Of a stretch of DNA of 64,000 bases, positions 7,011 to 14,363 are shown one piece after another. Source of the stretch: Hyphomicrobiales bacterium (GTDB lineage Bacteria; Pseudomonadota; Alphaproteobacteria; Rhizobiales; Beijerinckiaceae); NCBI GenBank assembly GCA_027489535.1, contig JAIXZO010000006.1, forward strand, positions 270,697 to 334,696, given 5' to 3'. Position numbers and translations under genes: made by a program. The notes beneath the pieces are model-generated. The model saw only the letters and a list, made by a program, of their open reading frames with translations, did not search any database and was not told the DNA's origin. Numbering within the stretch: the stretch's first letter is position 1; every line of letters starts with the position of its first letter.

Positions 7011-7428
7011 GGGCCTCGTCCTTCGTCTTCGCCGCGGCGGCCATGCCCTCGTCGAGGGCCACCAATTCGCGCACCGTCTTCACCAGCGTCGCCGTGATGC
7101 GCGCATCGCGCTCGTCCACCCCGCCGCCCTCGCCGAGTTCGCCGTTCTTGTGCATCCGCGCCTCGATTTCGCGGAGCTGCGCATCGGCCGCCGCCCAGAT
7201 CCGCGCCACCAAACGCCGCCGCGCTTCCGGCCCTGATCCGTGATGGGAGGCTGAAGCGGACGTATCGACCCGCCGTCGTTTCCAACCGTGCCGCCGGATC
7301 AGCGTGTAAAGGCGCGGCACGCTGATGTCGGCACGGAAGGCCACCGCCGGCACCGGCATGGCGCCCGCTTCGTACATCGCGCGCAGCTCCTCCAGGGGGA
7401 TGGTCGGCGGTTTGGCGCGGCTTGCCAT
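6934..7428 (-). CDS. Terminase small subunit-like DNA-binding protein (GTA g1-like)
   Basis: A 164-residue protein. Residues ~10-50 read as a helix-turn-helix (IPLEELRAMYEAGAMPVPAV, then SVPRLYTLIRRHGWKRR), followed by a longer helical region (ARRRLVARIWAAADAQLREIE) and a charged C-terminus. A small HTH protein overlapping the 5' end of the large terminase is the usual place of TerS, which selects DNA for packaging. GTA TerS proteins are known for weak sequence specificity. The start at 7428 has AAAGGA 6 nt upstream. A terminator-like hairpin ends immediately before that ribosome binding site. Assignment rests on position and HTH, not on a recognised signature. Confidence 0.7.
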   Translation of the reverse strand: MASRAKPPTIPLEELRAMYEAGAMPVPAVAFRADISVPRLYTLIRRHGWKRRRVDTSASASHHGSGPEARRRLVARIWAAADAQLREIEARMHKNGELGEGGGVDERDARITATLVKTVRELVALDEGMAAAAKTKDEAHVAAVTPDALRDELVRRLEARLREG

Positions 7429-7440
7429 GCTGCATCCTTT

Positions 7441-7481
7441 CGGAAAACGAAAACGGCCCGGAAGCTTTCGCCCCGGGCCGT
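7441..7481 (-). terminator. Rho-independent terminator/attenuator directly before TerS gene
   Basis: On the minus strand ACGGCCCGG (7481-7473) pairs perfectly with CCGGGCCGT (7461-7453) across an 11-nt loop, and the hairpin is followed by TTTCGTTTT. The tract ends at the ribosome binding site of the TerS-like gene (AAAGGA at 7440-7435). There is therefore no room for a promoter between terminator and gene. It either terminates the upstream gene (7516-7941) or acts as an attenuator of the GTA operon. Confidence 0.65.
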
Positions 7482-7515
7482 CCGCAGTTCTCGACGTTGC
7501 CTGAACCTTGCCGGA

Positions 7516-7941
7516 TCAGCGTTCCGACGTCAAGGACTTTTTTCCTTTTTTAATATTTCTCATCGCGACCGCCAGTGCTTCGCGCAGCTCGTCGGGGTCG
7601 CGGGGGCACGGGCTCTCGGGGCGGTCGTTCTCGGACAAATCGTCTTGCGCATCGGCCGACTTCTCGGCGTATGTCGGGCCGCGGCCGGCAAGCGAAAGGT
7701 CCCGCAGGGTGCGGGCGGCAAGCGCGGCGAGGCGCAGCTGCCGCTCCATGCGGCGCAGGGCCAGCATCCCGCCCGCGCCGTGTTTTTCGCCGGCGGACGC
7801 CATGTAGATCGTCATGATCTTGTTCACATGCCGCCGCAGACGCGCGGCCAAAGCCTCATCGTCGTCGATGACGATTTCCGCGCGGATCGGCGGGGAGGCC
7901 GGAAGGTTGGGCGGCGATCCGCAATGGCAAAAAGAGAACAT
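7516..7941 (-). CDS. Hypothetical protein upstream of GTA operon
   Basis: A 141-residue protein starting MFSFCHCGSPPNLPASPPIR. It has an acidic patch (EIVIDDDEALAARLRRHVNK), a central helical region rich in Ala/Leu/Arg (RRMERQLRLAALAARTLRDL) and a basic tail (NIKKGKKSLTSER). The start at 7941 is preceded by GGAG. The frame is open further upstream to 8028, into the promoter region, so the shorter start is preferred. It is the first gene downstream of a good minus-strand promoter with palindromes and is separated from the TerS-like gene by a terminator hairpin. No family is recognised. It could be a regulator or accessory factor of the cluster. Confidence 0.6.
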   Translation of the reverse strand: MFSFCHCGSPPNLPASPPIRAEIVIDDDEALAARLRRHVNKIMTIYMASAGEKHGAGGMLALRRMERQLRLAALAARTLRDLSLAGRGPTYAEKSADAQDDLSENDRPESPCPRDPDELREALAVAMRNIKKGKKSLTSER

Positions 7942-8010
7942 GGGGAATGCTCCGGTATGGCCTCGAGGCGAATCCGGCCCGCGGGCCGGCTTCCGTAATC
8001 GAGGCATGCG

Positions 8011-8069
8011 GGTTGAATATGCACTCAACCTAACGGAGCAACGTCGAGAGTGTCAAGGATTGTAATCCT
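8011..8069 (-). promoter_or_regulatory. Minus-strand promoter with two palindromes, leading toward GTA cluster
   Basis: On the minus strand a perfect -35 TTGACA (8056-8051) is followed after 17 nt by TTAGGT (8033-8028) as a candidate -10. The palindrome GGTTGA-N8-TCAACC (8011-8030) overlaps the -10 and start-point region. A second palindrome, AGGATT-GT-AATCCT (8056-8069), abuts the -35 on its upstream side. This layout suggests repressor or activator control of the gene at 7516-7941 and possibly of the GTA genes behind it. Confidence 0.5.
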
Positions 8070-8089
8070 ACCCTTTCGTCCAGTAGACA

Positions 8090-8572
8090 TTAAGGGGATT
8101 TCTTTCTTCGTGCTTTGGCGGGCCACGCCAGCGGCCAGCGGCGGATGCGGTCGGGGAGGTCTTCCACGGCCATCTCGTGCTCCAGCGCGAACACCCGCCC
8201 CTTGATCGAAACCCCGGCCGTTTCAACGGTTTCAGGCGATCCGGACACCAGCGGATGCCACCAGGCGAGGTCCTTGCCCTCCGCCACCATCCGGTAGGCG
8301 CAGGTCGGCGGCAGCCAAGGAATGTCCTTCGCGCCTGCGGGCGTCAAACGGACGCAATCGGATACTTTCTCCGAGCGGTTCTCGTAATCGGAACAACGGC
8401 ATGAGCCCGCATCGAAAAGCGTGCAGGCGACGTCGGTCGCGTAATGGCGGCCGGTATCCTCGTCCTCGAGCTTCATCAGGCAGCAGCGGCCGCAGCCGTC
8501 GCAGAGGCTCTCCCATTCCTCGACGGTCATCTCCGTCAGGGATTTGGTGCGCCAAAAGGGTTCTTGCGGCAA
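8090..8572 (-). CDS. ycgN: YcgN/UPF0260 cysteine-cluster protein
   Basis: A 160-residue member of the YcgN family (UPF0260), cytoplasmic cysteine-rich proteins presumed to bind a metal or iron-sulfur cluster. Cys24, 27, 30 and 31 form CDGCGRCC, and Cys50, 58, 60, 73 and 91 follow. The signature stretches [20 protein letters not shown] and TACTLFD-like [19 protein letters not shown] and WLPPTCAYR are typical. The frame begins with a TTG at 8572 (then [11 protein letters not shown]), which fits the family N-terminus, so TTG is probably the real start. It is monocistronic by appearance. Function in the cell is not established. Confidence 0.92.
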   Translation of the reverse strand: MPQEPFWRTKSLTEMTVEEWESLCDGCGRCCLMKLEDEDTGRHYATDVACTLFDAGSCRCSDYENRSEKVSDCVRLTPAGAKDIPWLPPTCAYRMVAEGKDLAWWHPLVSGSPETVETAGVSIKGRVFALEHEMAVEDLPDRIRRWPLAWPAKARRKKSP

Positions 8573-8643
8573 GACGAACGCTCCACGCGCGCCGAAGCGG
8601 CACGGGGCATCTTAGGCCGGCGGACGCTCGGCGTCAGTCGGGA

Positions 8644-8811
8644 TCACGCGCGCTTGCTCGGTTTGCGGCGGGCCGGGCGGATGGCGGTCTCGGGTTCGGG
8701 GTCGCGGGAGTAGCGCACCCCCGTGAACAGCAGCAGCCGGCCGCGGGGACCGTCGTTCGCCGGACGACTTCGCCGCCCGGGATGCTCGTCGATGCGAATC
8801 ACGTTGTTCAT
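8644..8811 (-). CDS. Small hypothetical protein (55 aa)
   Basis: A short gene on the minus strand from the ATG at 8811, preceded by a good GGAGGT ribosome binding site. It encodes MNNVIRIDEHPGRRSRPAND, a middle GRLLLFTGVRYSRD, and a basic end RPARRKPSKRA. Proteins of this kind (short, N-terminal VIRI, then a single conserved GVRY) are frequent small conserved proteins in Rhizobiales, with no known function. It is divergent from the gene at 8931, and the shared 119-bp gap holds a CtrA-type box, so it may be under cell-cycle control. Confidence 0.65.
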   Translation of the reverse strand: MNNVIRIDEHPGRRSRPANDGPRGRLLLFTGVRYSRDPEPETAIRPARRKPSKRA

Positions 8812-8859
8812 CGAAACCTCCGACCTATGAATATCGATGAAATTCCTAGTAACTCAGGG

Positions 8860-8874
8860 TTAACGGGACCTTAA
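8860..8874. promoter_or_regulatory. CtrA-type binding site TTAA-N7-TTAA
   Basis: TTAACGGGACCTTAA matches the full alphaproteobacterial CtrA consensus (two TTAA halves 7 nt apart). It lies in the divergent gap between the 55-residue gene (minus) and the gene starting at 8931 (plus), 57 bp before the latter, with another half-site (CTTAAG) near 8910. Placement fits regulation of either gene. CtrA is the master cell-cycle regulator and also controls GTA genes in Rhodobacter. Confidence 0.6.
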
Positions 8875-8930
8875 TCATTACCCGTAAAAATGGTGTTAGC
8901 CCTTACATCAACTTAAGAGCGCATCCCTCG

Positions 8931-9977
8931 ATGTCCGACTTCGTCTCCCGCTGTGCGGACCGACTCCGCGCCCGCTTGTCGGCCGGAGAGGAGAACGTCG
9001 ACGACCTCGTCCTGCGCGTCTTCCTGACGGAGCGCACGGCGGGCGAGCGCACGCCGGACGACGACGCCCATCTGGTCCGGGTGATCGAGCGGCTGCTGCC
9101 GCGCGCGGGGCTCGAGACCGTCCTCGCCTTCACGCCCGAACTCGCCGCCGACCCGCTGCTGGCGCCGACCGCCCTGCCTTTGCTGCGCGCGCGCGAAGCG
9201 CGGATCGCCGCGCTGGCGGAGGCGCATGCCGCCGTCCCCGCCCTCCCCGGCCGACGCGCTTCGGACCCGGAACGACTTGTGGAACGGGCTCTCGCCGGCC
9301 GCGCCGACCTGTCCGCCGGCCGCATCGACCTGCTGCTCGACGAGGACGACCCGTGGATCGACCGGGAATTGGCGGCCAATCCCGAAGCCGTCTTCACGGA
9401 CCGGCAATGGCGGCGGCTGCTCCGCACGGGCCGGGAGGATCGCGACGTCGCCGTGCTCATGCTCGCGCGGACGGACAGGGCGCTCGGGGACAAGCTGGGC
9501 CTCTTCCTCCACGCCCCGACGGCGCTGCGCCGAACGATGATCGAGGCCTTCGCAGGCACCGCGGCGGCCCCGTCCGACATACGAGTTCCGGACGTCGAGC
9601 CGGCCGTTCTCGCGGCGGCGGGGCGGGACGACGGGGCGCTCGCATTGCTGAGCATCGGGGTTTACGGCGCCCCGGTGGAGCGGGTGCGACGGCTGTTGAG
9701 CGACCCGGGCGGAGAGCCGCGCGCCTTGTTGCTGCGAAGTTTCGGCGGGGACGAGGCGGCCATCACGGCGGCCCTGCCCTTCGGCGATCCCCGACTGGCC
9801 CATGCGGGTCGCGCCGCGACGCTCGCGGCCCTTTCGTCCGCATTGCCGCCCGGCACGGCGGCCGCATTCGTGCAAAACATCATGGGCGGAAGGGCGGAGG
9901 TCCGAGGCGGACACAGCGAGAACCGGACGACCGCGAGACTCGGCGAACCGGCGTCAGACGCGGTTCGGGTCGCCTGA
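8931..9977 (+). CDS. Hypothetical helical-repeat protein (possibly DUF2336-like)
   Basis: A 348-residue, almost all-helical cytoplasmic protein rich in Leu, Ala, Arg and Asp. Repeated units of the form ...DPWIDRELAANPEAVFTD... and RTDRALGDKLGLFLHAPTAL recall HEAT-like repeats of alphaproteobacterial DUF2336 proteins, though no signature is clear. The ATG at 8931 follows AGAGCGC and lies downstream of a CtrA box. It ends by overlapping the convergent DUF1491 gene by 24 bp. If DUF2336-like, a role in cell-cycle or motility signalling would be plausible, but that is inference from the CtrA site and the fold guess only. Confidence 0.6.
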   Translation: MSDFVSRCADRLRARLSAGEENVDDLVLRVFLTERTAGERTPDDDAHLVRVIERLLPRAGLETVLAFTPELAADPLLAPTALPLLRAREARIAALAEAHAAVPALPGRRASDPERLVERALAGRADLSAGRIDLLLDEDDPWIDRELAANPEAVFTDRQWRRLLRTGREDRDVAVLMLARTDRALGDKLGLFLHAPTALRRTMIEAFAGTAAAPSDIRVPDVEPAVLAAAGRDDGALALLSIGVYGAPVERVRRLLSDPGGEPRALLLRSFGGDEAAITAALPFGDPRLAHAGRAATLAALSSALPPGTAAAFVQNIMGGRAEVRGGHSENRTTARLGEPASDAVRVA

Positions 9978-10322
9978 TTCCTCGTCCAACAGAAAATGCC
10001 GCCCCTGCTTGTCCTCGATCTCGACGATCCAAAGGTCGGGATCGAAACGGACTTCCTTGGCCAGCCGCTCCTCGGTCGCGAGCACGTCGAGAACCTCGGG
10101 ATCATGCATCCGCACGAAGCGACGCTCGGTGTCGCCTTCGTCGAAGAGGGATTGCGGGGCGGGACCGAACAAGGCGGCCTTACCGTCGAGCCGGTCGATC
10201 TTGATCAGGATCGCGCCCGCCTCGGCCGCGCCGCGACGGCGGATCATGGCATAGGCACCGCCCAATTCGCAGCGTCGGCGATAGGCCGAAACCCAGATGT
10301 CCGACCGCAGCCGCACGCTCAC
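9954..10322 (-). CDS. DUF1491 family protein
   Basis: A 122-residue protein that starts with GTG at 10322 (VSVRLRSDIWVSAYRRRCEL). The conserved DUF1491 features follow: GGAYAMIRRRGAAEAGAILI, KIDRLDG, and ...RLAKEVRFDPDLWIVEIED near the C-terminus. The GTG overlaps the TGA of the upstream gene (GTGA), so the two are translated as a pair. Such coupling of a peptidoglycan-binding protein gene and DUF1491 recurs in alphaproteobacteria. Function is unknown. The extended frame to 10412 is rejected because it would overlap 90 nt of the neighbour. Confidence 0.85.
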   Translation of the reverse strand: MSVRLRSDIWVSAYRRRCELGGAYAMIRRRGAAEAGAILIKIDRLDGKAALFGPAPQSLFDEGDTERRFVRMHDPEVLDVLATEERLAKEVRFDPDLWIVEIEDKQGRHFLLDEESGDPNRV

Positions 10323-10822
10323 TCGGGCGAAAGACCGGATGCCGCCGCGAGATCCTGCACGAGACGGCGGCTGATTTCTCCGCGCGGCGCGAGCTTGTGG
10401 TCGCGCTCCCACTTCTCGATGGCTTGGCGGGTCCCCGGCCCGAACACGCCGTCGGGGCGCAGCGGGCCGTAGCCCAGCTTCAGAAGCGCGCGCTGCACGA
10501 ACAGCACCTCGCGCACGGGTTCGAGCGCGGGCGCTTGGCGGATCAAGGATGCGATGGGATCGGCGGGCGGCACGGGAACGACCGCGGCGGTCGTCGTCTC
10601 GGCCGCGCCGGGGCGCTGCGGAGGGGCGGGCAAAGCGGCGGCGGGCGGGAGCGGCACTTCCTTCGGAAACAGCGGCGCGGGATGCGGGCCCACCTGCAGC
10701 ACCAAGGCGTTGAAGCCGAAGCCGAAGATGATCGCGCCGATCACGGTGGTGCCGACGACGCGTGCGGGCCGGCGCGCGACCATGCGGAAAAACCGCGCGA
10801 CAACACGGCCGGGCGTCCGCAT
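10319..10822 (-). CDS. Membrane-anchored peptidoglycan-binding domain protein
   Basis: A 167-residue protein. The N-terminus is basic (MRTPGRVVARFFRMVARRPAR), followed by one membrane span VVGTTVIGAIIFGFGFNALVL (about 22-42), a Pro/Ala-rich linker in the periplasm, and a C-terminal PG_binding_1 domain with VQRALLKLGYGPLRPDGVFG and TRQAIEKWERDHKL (about residues 106-150). The domain binds cell-wall peptide or glycan. The start at 10822 has GGAGGG upstream and is preferred over 10867. It lies between the PAS-like membrane protein gene and DUF1491, all on the minus strand and nearly contiguous, so probably one operon. Confidence 0.82.
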   Translation of the reverse strand: MRTPGRVVARFFRMVARRPARVVGTTVIGAIIFGFGFNALVLQVGPHPAPLFPKEVPLPPAAALPAPPQRPGAAETTTAAVVPVPPADPIASLIRQAPALEPVREVLFVQRALLKLGYGPLRPDGVFGPGTRQAIEKWERDHKLAPRGEISRRLVQDLAAASGLSPE

Positions 10823-10859
10823 GGGCCGCCCTCCGCCGTCGTTCGCCGCACTCGCCGCT

Positions 10860-11939
10860 TCACGCACGTCTTGAAACCTCTTCGTCCTGTTCCGTTTCGA
10901 TGCTCACGCCCCGCCCGAGTCGCGCAAGCGACACGACCGTCGGCCCGTCGGAGGCGTCTGCATCGGCTCCCTCATCATACCCGGAAACGAACGGCCGGAC
11001 ACCCTGCCCGCGGGCGACTTCGCCCGGGATCGGAGAGAGCACGACGCATATGATCCGGCCGTCGGCGCGACCCTCGGCCTGAACGCCCAACAAGCGCGCC
11101 CGGTAATGCACGCTCTCGGCCCTGACGTTGGACGGATCGATCCTCACGCCCACCGAAACGCTGCCGCGTCCGGGCAGCGCCAAGCCCAAAGCGGCGGAAA
11201 AGGCCGCGCGATCGACCGGATGCAGCGCGCCCATCCAGTCCCCCTGGGCGACGTGCTCGGGCAGCAGCATGCGGCCCGCCGCATTGGCGTCGGACAGGGT
11301 TCCGGCGGAGGTCAGCCACAGCATCGGCTCGGGACACATCAGCGTCTGTGCCCGGCATCGGGCGGCGAGATCGGCGCGGCGTTCGCGCTCACCCCGCAGC
11401 CGACGCCCCAGCACATGGCCGAGCGCCGACCCGCCCACGGTCGCGGCCATCGCGGCGGCGGCGGCTTGGGGGATCAAATAAGGATCGAAGCGGGCGATGC
11501 CTGCGGCGGCCAGCAATGCACCCGGCGCCGCCGCAAGCACCGCACGGCGAAAGCGATCCTCGCCCCACGTCGCGGCCTCCACCGGCAGCAGGGCGGCTGC
11601 ACAGGCGGCGGCGACGGCGGCCGCAGGCGACAAAGCCGCGGCCGCGAGGCAGACGAGCGGGAAAAAAGCCGTCGAAAGCCCGCGCGAACGTCCCCAATCC
11701 CCCTGCGAAAGCGCGATGGAGGCGGGAACGGCCTGCAGGATCAGGATCATCAGCGCGGCACCGGCGGCGGGCCGCAAACCGCCCGCCAAGACCGCCGGCG
11801 GGACGGCAAGCGCCGCGGCCAGAGCGATCAGCAGCCGCGGCCCCGCGAAGTACGGCAGGGCCGCGGCCGCATCCTCATGCCGACCGCAACGGTCGGAATT
11901 CGGTTCAAAAGGGCCTGGAACAATCAACCGGAACGCCAC
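10860..11939 (-). CDS. Polytopic membrane protein with PAS-like cytoplasmic domain, no kinase domain
   Basis: A 359-residue protein. Residues ~30-175 contain several hydrophobic segments (for example LLIALAAALAVPPAVLAGG and ALMILILQAVPASIAL). After the basic stretch RRLRGERERRADLAARCRAQ comes a PAS-like region: PEPMLWLTSAGTLSDANAAG, DWMGALHPVDRAAF and VSVGVRIDPS. This is the layout of the sensor half of alphaproteobacterial PAS histidine kinases, but the protein ends about 50 residues later without His-kinase boxes. It starts with GTG at 11939, no strong ribosome binding site is seen, and the exact start is uncertain. It may be a degenerate or stand-alone sensor. Operon with the next two minus-strand genes is likely. 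Confidence 0.6.
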   Translation of the reverse strand: MAFRLIVPGPFEPNSDRCGRHEDAAAALPYFAGPRLLIALAAALAVPPAVLAGGLRPAAGAALMILILQAVPASIALSQGDWGRSRGLSTAFFPLVCLAAAALSPAAAVAAACAAALLPVEAATWGEDRFRRAVLAAAPGALLAAAGIARFDPYLIPQAAAAAMAATVGGSALGHVLGRRLRGERERRADLAARCRAQTLMCPEPMLWLTSAGTLSDANAAGRMLLPEHVAQGDWMGALHPVDRAAFSAALGLALPGRGSVSVGVRIDPSNVRAESVHYRARLLGVQAEGRADGRIICVVLSPIPGEVARGQGVRPFVSGYDEGADADASDGPTVVSLARLGRGVSIETEQDEEVSRRA

Positions 11940-12110
11940 ACTGAAACTCGCTTGGGCTCAATGCGATTCAAAATGGCACGATCACATTAATCGATGCTGA
12001 AGCCCGACTTCCATGCTCGCTTATCGAAGCATTTACCAAGTTGAGATCATCTCGCGTCTTGCGCGACTTGGTGCCGGCATCGCGGCAATTGAAGGAATAC
12101 AACGGAAACC

Positions 12111-12650
12111 ATGTTCGGGGTCGTCTTCAAATCCGTCATCGTCATCGGCGCCGTCTATGCGCTGTCGCCTTCGCGCGCCGACGGCGGGGCCTTCGACGGC
12201 TCGAAGGCCGTGCGCGATTTCGCAGCCTCGGCCGCCGTATCGGCCACGGCGAAGGCCGCGCCGGGCAACGACGCGCCGGCCGCGACGTCGGCCATGCCGT
12301 CGCTCGACGATCTCCTCTCCGCCGCCACGCGGATCTGCGCCTCGGATGCGGCCGCCTGCGCCGGCCTGGCCAAAGCGGCTTCCGAAGCGGTCACCGGCAC
12401 GGTGACGCCGCCACAACCCGCCTCGATCAAGCCCGCCGCAGCGCCCGTTCCCCCGGCGCACGGCGCGGCGAAGCCTGCAGCCGCTCCCGCGGCGGTTGCG
12501 GCGGTCGCGCCCGTGGCGACGAAACCGGCGGCTCCGACGGCCGTGCAGCAGAAGGCGGCTCCGACCACGGACGTCGATCGCCTCGGCGCGCTGATCGAGG
12601 CCGCGACGCGCGGACCTGCGAAAAACGAGACGAAAAACCGAGCGAACTGA
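12111..12650 (+). CDS. Exported Ala/Pro-rich hypothetical protein (possibly DUF5330)
   Basis: A 179-residue protein. It has a short hydrophobic N-terminus (FGVVFKSVIVIGAVYAL) that acts as signal or anchor, then a small conserved-looking block SLDDLLSAATRICASDAAAC (about 64-83) with two Cys, followed by a low-complexity Ala/Pro/Lys linker and a C-terminal helix DVDRLGALIEAATRG. The short Cys block resembles that of rhizobial DUF5330 proteins, held loosely. It is likely periplasmic. It is followed 47 bp later by sufE on the same strand. Confidence 0.6.
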   Translation: MFGVVFKSVIVIGAVYALSPSRADGGAFDGSKAVRDFAASAAVSATAKAAPGNDAPAATSAMPSLDDLLSAATRICASDAAACAGLAKAASEAVTGTVTPPQPASIKPAAAPVPPAHGAAKPAAAPAAVAAVAPVATKPAAPTAVQQKAAPTTDVDRLGALIEAATRGPAKNETKNRAN

Positions 12651-12697
12651 CGCGACACGCCCTATATGCAAGCGTGCAACAACGCCTGCGAGGAGCC

Positions 12698-13129
12698 ATG
12701 CCGCTCGACATCGACGAGGTCGTCGAAACCTTCGCCCTGCTCGACGATTGGGACGACCGCTATCGTTACCTGATCGATCTCGGCCGCTCGTTGGAACCGA
12801 TGCCCGAAGAGGCTCACTCGGAAGACAACCGCGTGCTCGGCTGCGCCAGCCGGGTGTGGGTCGAAACCTCCGTCGACCGCTCGAAGGGCGAGCCCGTGCT
12901 TCGGTTTCGCGGGGACAGCGACGCGCATATCGTGCGCGGTCTCGTCGCCCTCACGCTGGCCTTCTATTCAGACCGTCCGGCGCGGGACATCCTCGCGGCC
13001 GACGTGCTCGCCTTGTTCAAGCAGCTCGGCCTCTCCGAGCATCTGACTCCGCAACGTTCCAACGGCGTGCGCTCGATGGTGGAGCGCATCCGACGCGACG
13101 CGCAGGCTTCCCTCGCCGTTCAGGCCTGA
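12698..13129 (+). CDS. sufE: SufE-type cysteine desulfurase activator
   Basis: A 143-residue SufE family protein, which accepts sulfane sulfur from SufS for Fe-S cluster assembly. The pattern DIDEVVETFALLDDWDDRYRYLIDLG at the N-terminus (split: ETFALLDDWDDRYRYLI), then VLGCASRVWVE with the acceptor Cys49, FRGDSDAHIVRGLVALTLAFY and the C-terminal SEHLTPQRSNGVRSMVERI are all typical. The ATG at 12698 has AGGAG before it. It is not next to other suf genes here. The end overlaps the convergent DUF6456 gene by 10 bp. Confidence 0.95.
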   Translation: MPLDIDEVVETFALLDDWDDRYRYLIDLGRSLEPMPEEAHSEDNRVLGCASRVWVETSVDRSKGEPVLRFRGDSDAHIVRGLVALTLAFYSDRPARDILAADVLALFKQLGLSEHLTPQRSNGVRSMVERIRRDAQASLAVQA

Positions 13130-13899
13130 TCGCTGGTCCATACGCGAATGCCGGCCGACGGTGCGCCGCGCGCCGTCCGGTCGAGGCCGTAATGCCCGGC
13201 GAGCCGGCCGAGCCCCAAGCCCAAGACGACCTTGGCCGAACGCGCGGGCCAGCCGCGCTCCTTTTCGACGGCATCGAGCGGCTTCAGAAAACAACAGACG
13301 TCGACGAGGATGCCGGAGAATTCGCGGCCCGTCGCGTCCAAGGCACGGCGAAAGCGCTGGCGGGCGGCCGTCGTCGCCTCGGCCTCGACCATGGCGGAGC
13401 GACCGCGCGCGCCGGATGACGGAAGCCCGGACCAATCGGCGCTCATGCGCGGCGACAGCCCGGCACGCGTGAAATCGGCGCGCAGCCGCTCGCCTGCGGC
13501 GAAATGCTCGGCCGGCAGCATGGGCGTGCCGTTCGCGTTGCGGCGGCGGGCCAGCCAAGCCAGAGGGCTTTCGCCGGAATCAAGCCGGACCTTGCCGCGC
13601 AGGCCCGGGCCGACGTCGATCTCCGCATCGACGATGCGCCCGGCGCCTGCGCCGGCCGCGCGTCGTCCCTCCTCCGTGACGACAAGAACCGGTCGCGATC
13701 CGCCTTGCCGCAGACGCGCCCATCCCTGCGCGATCAGGGCGTCGGCCTCCGCCTGCGTCAGCCGGCCCAAGGCGACCGACACTCCGTTCTGCTTGCCGGC
13801 CACGCGCCAACCCTCGGCGTCGGACTTCGATTCCGCTGCGGGACGCATGATGAGGTGCAGGGCGCGGTGAAGGGCATCGAGGGGCGAAAGGCTGTCCAT
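13120..13899 (-). CDS. DUF6456 domain protein
   Basis: A 259-residue protein. The C-terminal ~120 residues carry the DUF6456 pattern: LDATGREFSGILVDVCCFLK, ERGWPARSAKVVLGLGLGRL and AGHYGL. The N-terminal part includes GRLTQAEADALIAQGWARL and a segment FTRAGLSPRMSADW. The related alphaproteobacterial proteins are annotated as unknown or helix-turn-helix-associated. The ATG at 13899 starts MDSLSPLDALHRAL. The gene is divergent from 13981 with an inverted repeat between them, and convergent with sufE. A regulatory role is possible but not shown. Confidence 0.8.
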   Translation of the reverse strand: MDSLSPLDALHRALHLIMRPAAESKSDAEGWRVAGKQNGVSVALGRLTQAEADALIAQGWARLRQGGSRPVLVVTEEGRRAAGAGAGRIVDAEIDVGPGLRGKVRLDSGESPLAWLARRRNANGTPMLPAEHFAAGERLRADFTRAGLSPRMSADWSGLPSSGARGRSAMVEAEATTAARQRFRRALDATGREFSGILVDVCCFLKPLDAVEKERGWPARSAKVVLGLGLGRLAGHYGLDRTARGAPSAGIRVWTSDQA

Positions 13900-13922
13900 G
13901 GCGATCTCCCGAATTTACAATA

Positions 13923-13938
13923 TAGGATATTTCTCCTA
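13923..13938. promoter_or_regulatory. Inverted repeat in divergent promoter region
   Basis: TAGGA-TATTTC-TCCTA, five-base arms with six-base spacer, in an AT-rich 81-bp gap between the DUF6456 gene (minus) and the gene at 13981 (plus). It is a candidate operator shared by both. The arms are short, so chance is possible. Confidence 0.3.
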
Positions 13939-13980
13939 ATATCGGATTATCGTCAATCTCGTTGCGAACGGAATTTTGAA

Positions 13981-14340
13981 ATGAAAACGCTGCTCGGAAT
14001 TTCCGCCGTCGGTCCCGACCGCCTTCCCATCCGAGCATGGCGGGCGATGGAAGACACGATCGACGCCGGCGTGCTGCGCTACGACAGGCGGGCGATGCTG
14101 CCGCGATTGCTGAAGATCTGGCCGGGCGAACTCGACGATGCCGGAGAACCGGAGGCCTCGAAGATCATTCTCGCGCGTTTGCGGCGCGCGTTGCGGCGCG
14201 AATGGTCGCTCTCCCGCGCGCGGCATTGGGCCTATGACGTCAATCGCCATATCGCCTTGGCGCAGGCATGGCGGGCCGAAACGGCACGACTGCGTGCCTT
14301 GCCCCGGAGTGCGGCGACGACGCCGACCGAGCGCGAATGA
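13981..14340 (+). CDS. Hypothetical protein (119 aa), basic helical
   Basis: Begins MKTLLGISAVGPDRLPIRAW at the ATG at 13981. The body is helical and basic (ALRREWSLSRARHWAYDVNR, HIALAQAWRAETARLRAL). Size, charge and helical build recall small alphaproteobacterial proteins of the DUF6477 type, but the match is too weak to name. It is divergently transcribed from the DUF6456 gene. The frame is open far upstream through the DUF6456 gene in antisense, which is discounted. A terminator for the convergent mucR gene lies just after its end. Confidence 0.6.
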   Translation: MKTLLGISAVGPDRLPIRAWRAMEDTIDAGVLRYDRRAMLPRLLKIWPGELDDAGEPEASKIILARLRRALRREWSLSRARHWAYDVNRHIALAQAWRAETARLRALPRSAATTPTERE

Positions 14341-14363
14341 CCGAACCGGACGGGCGTGCGGAA

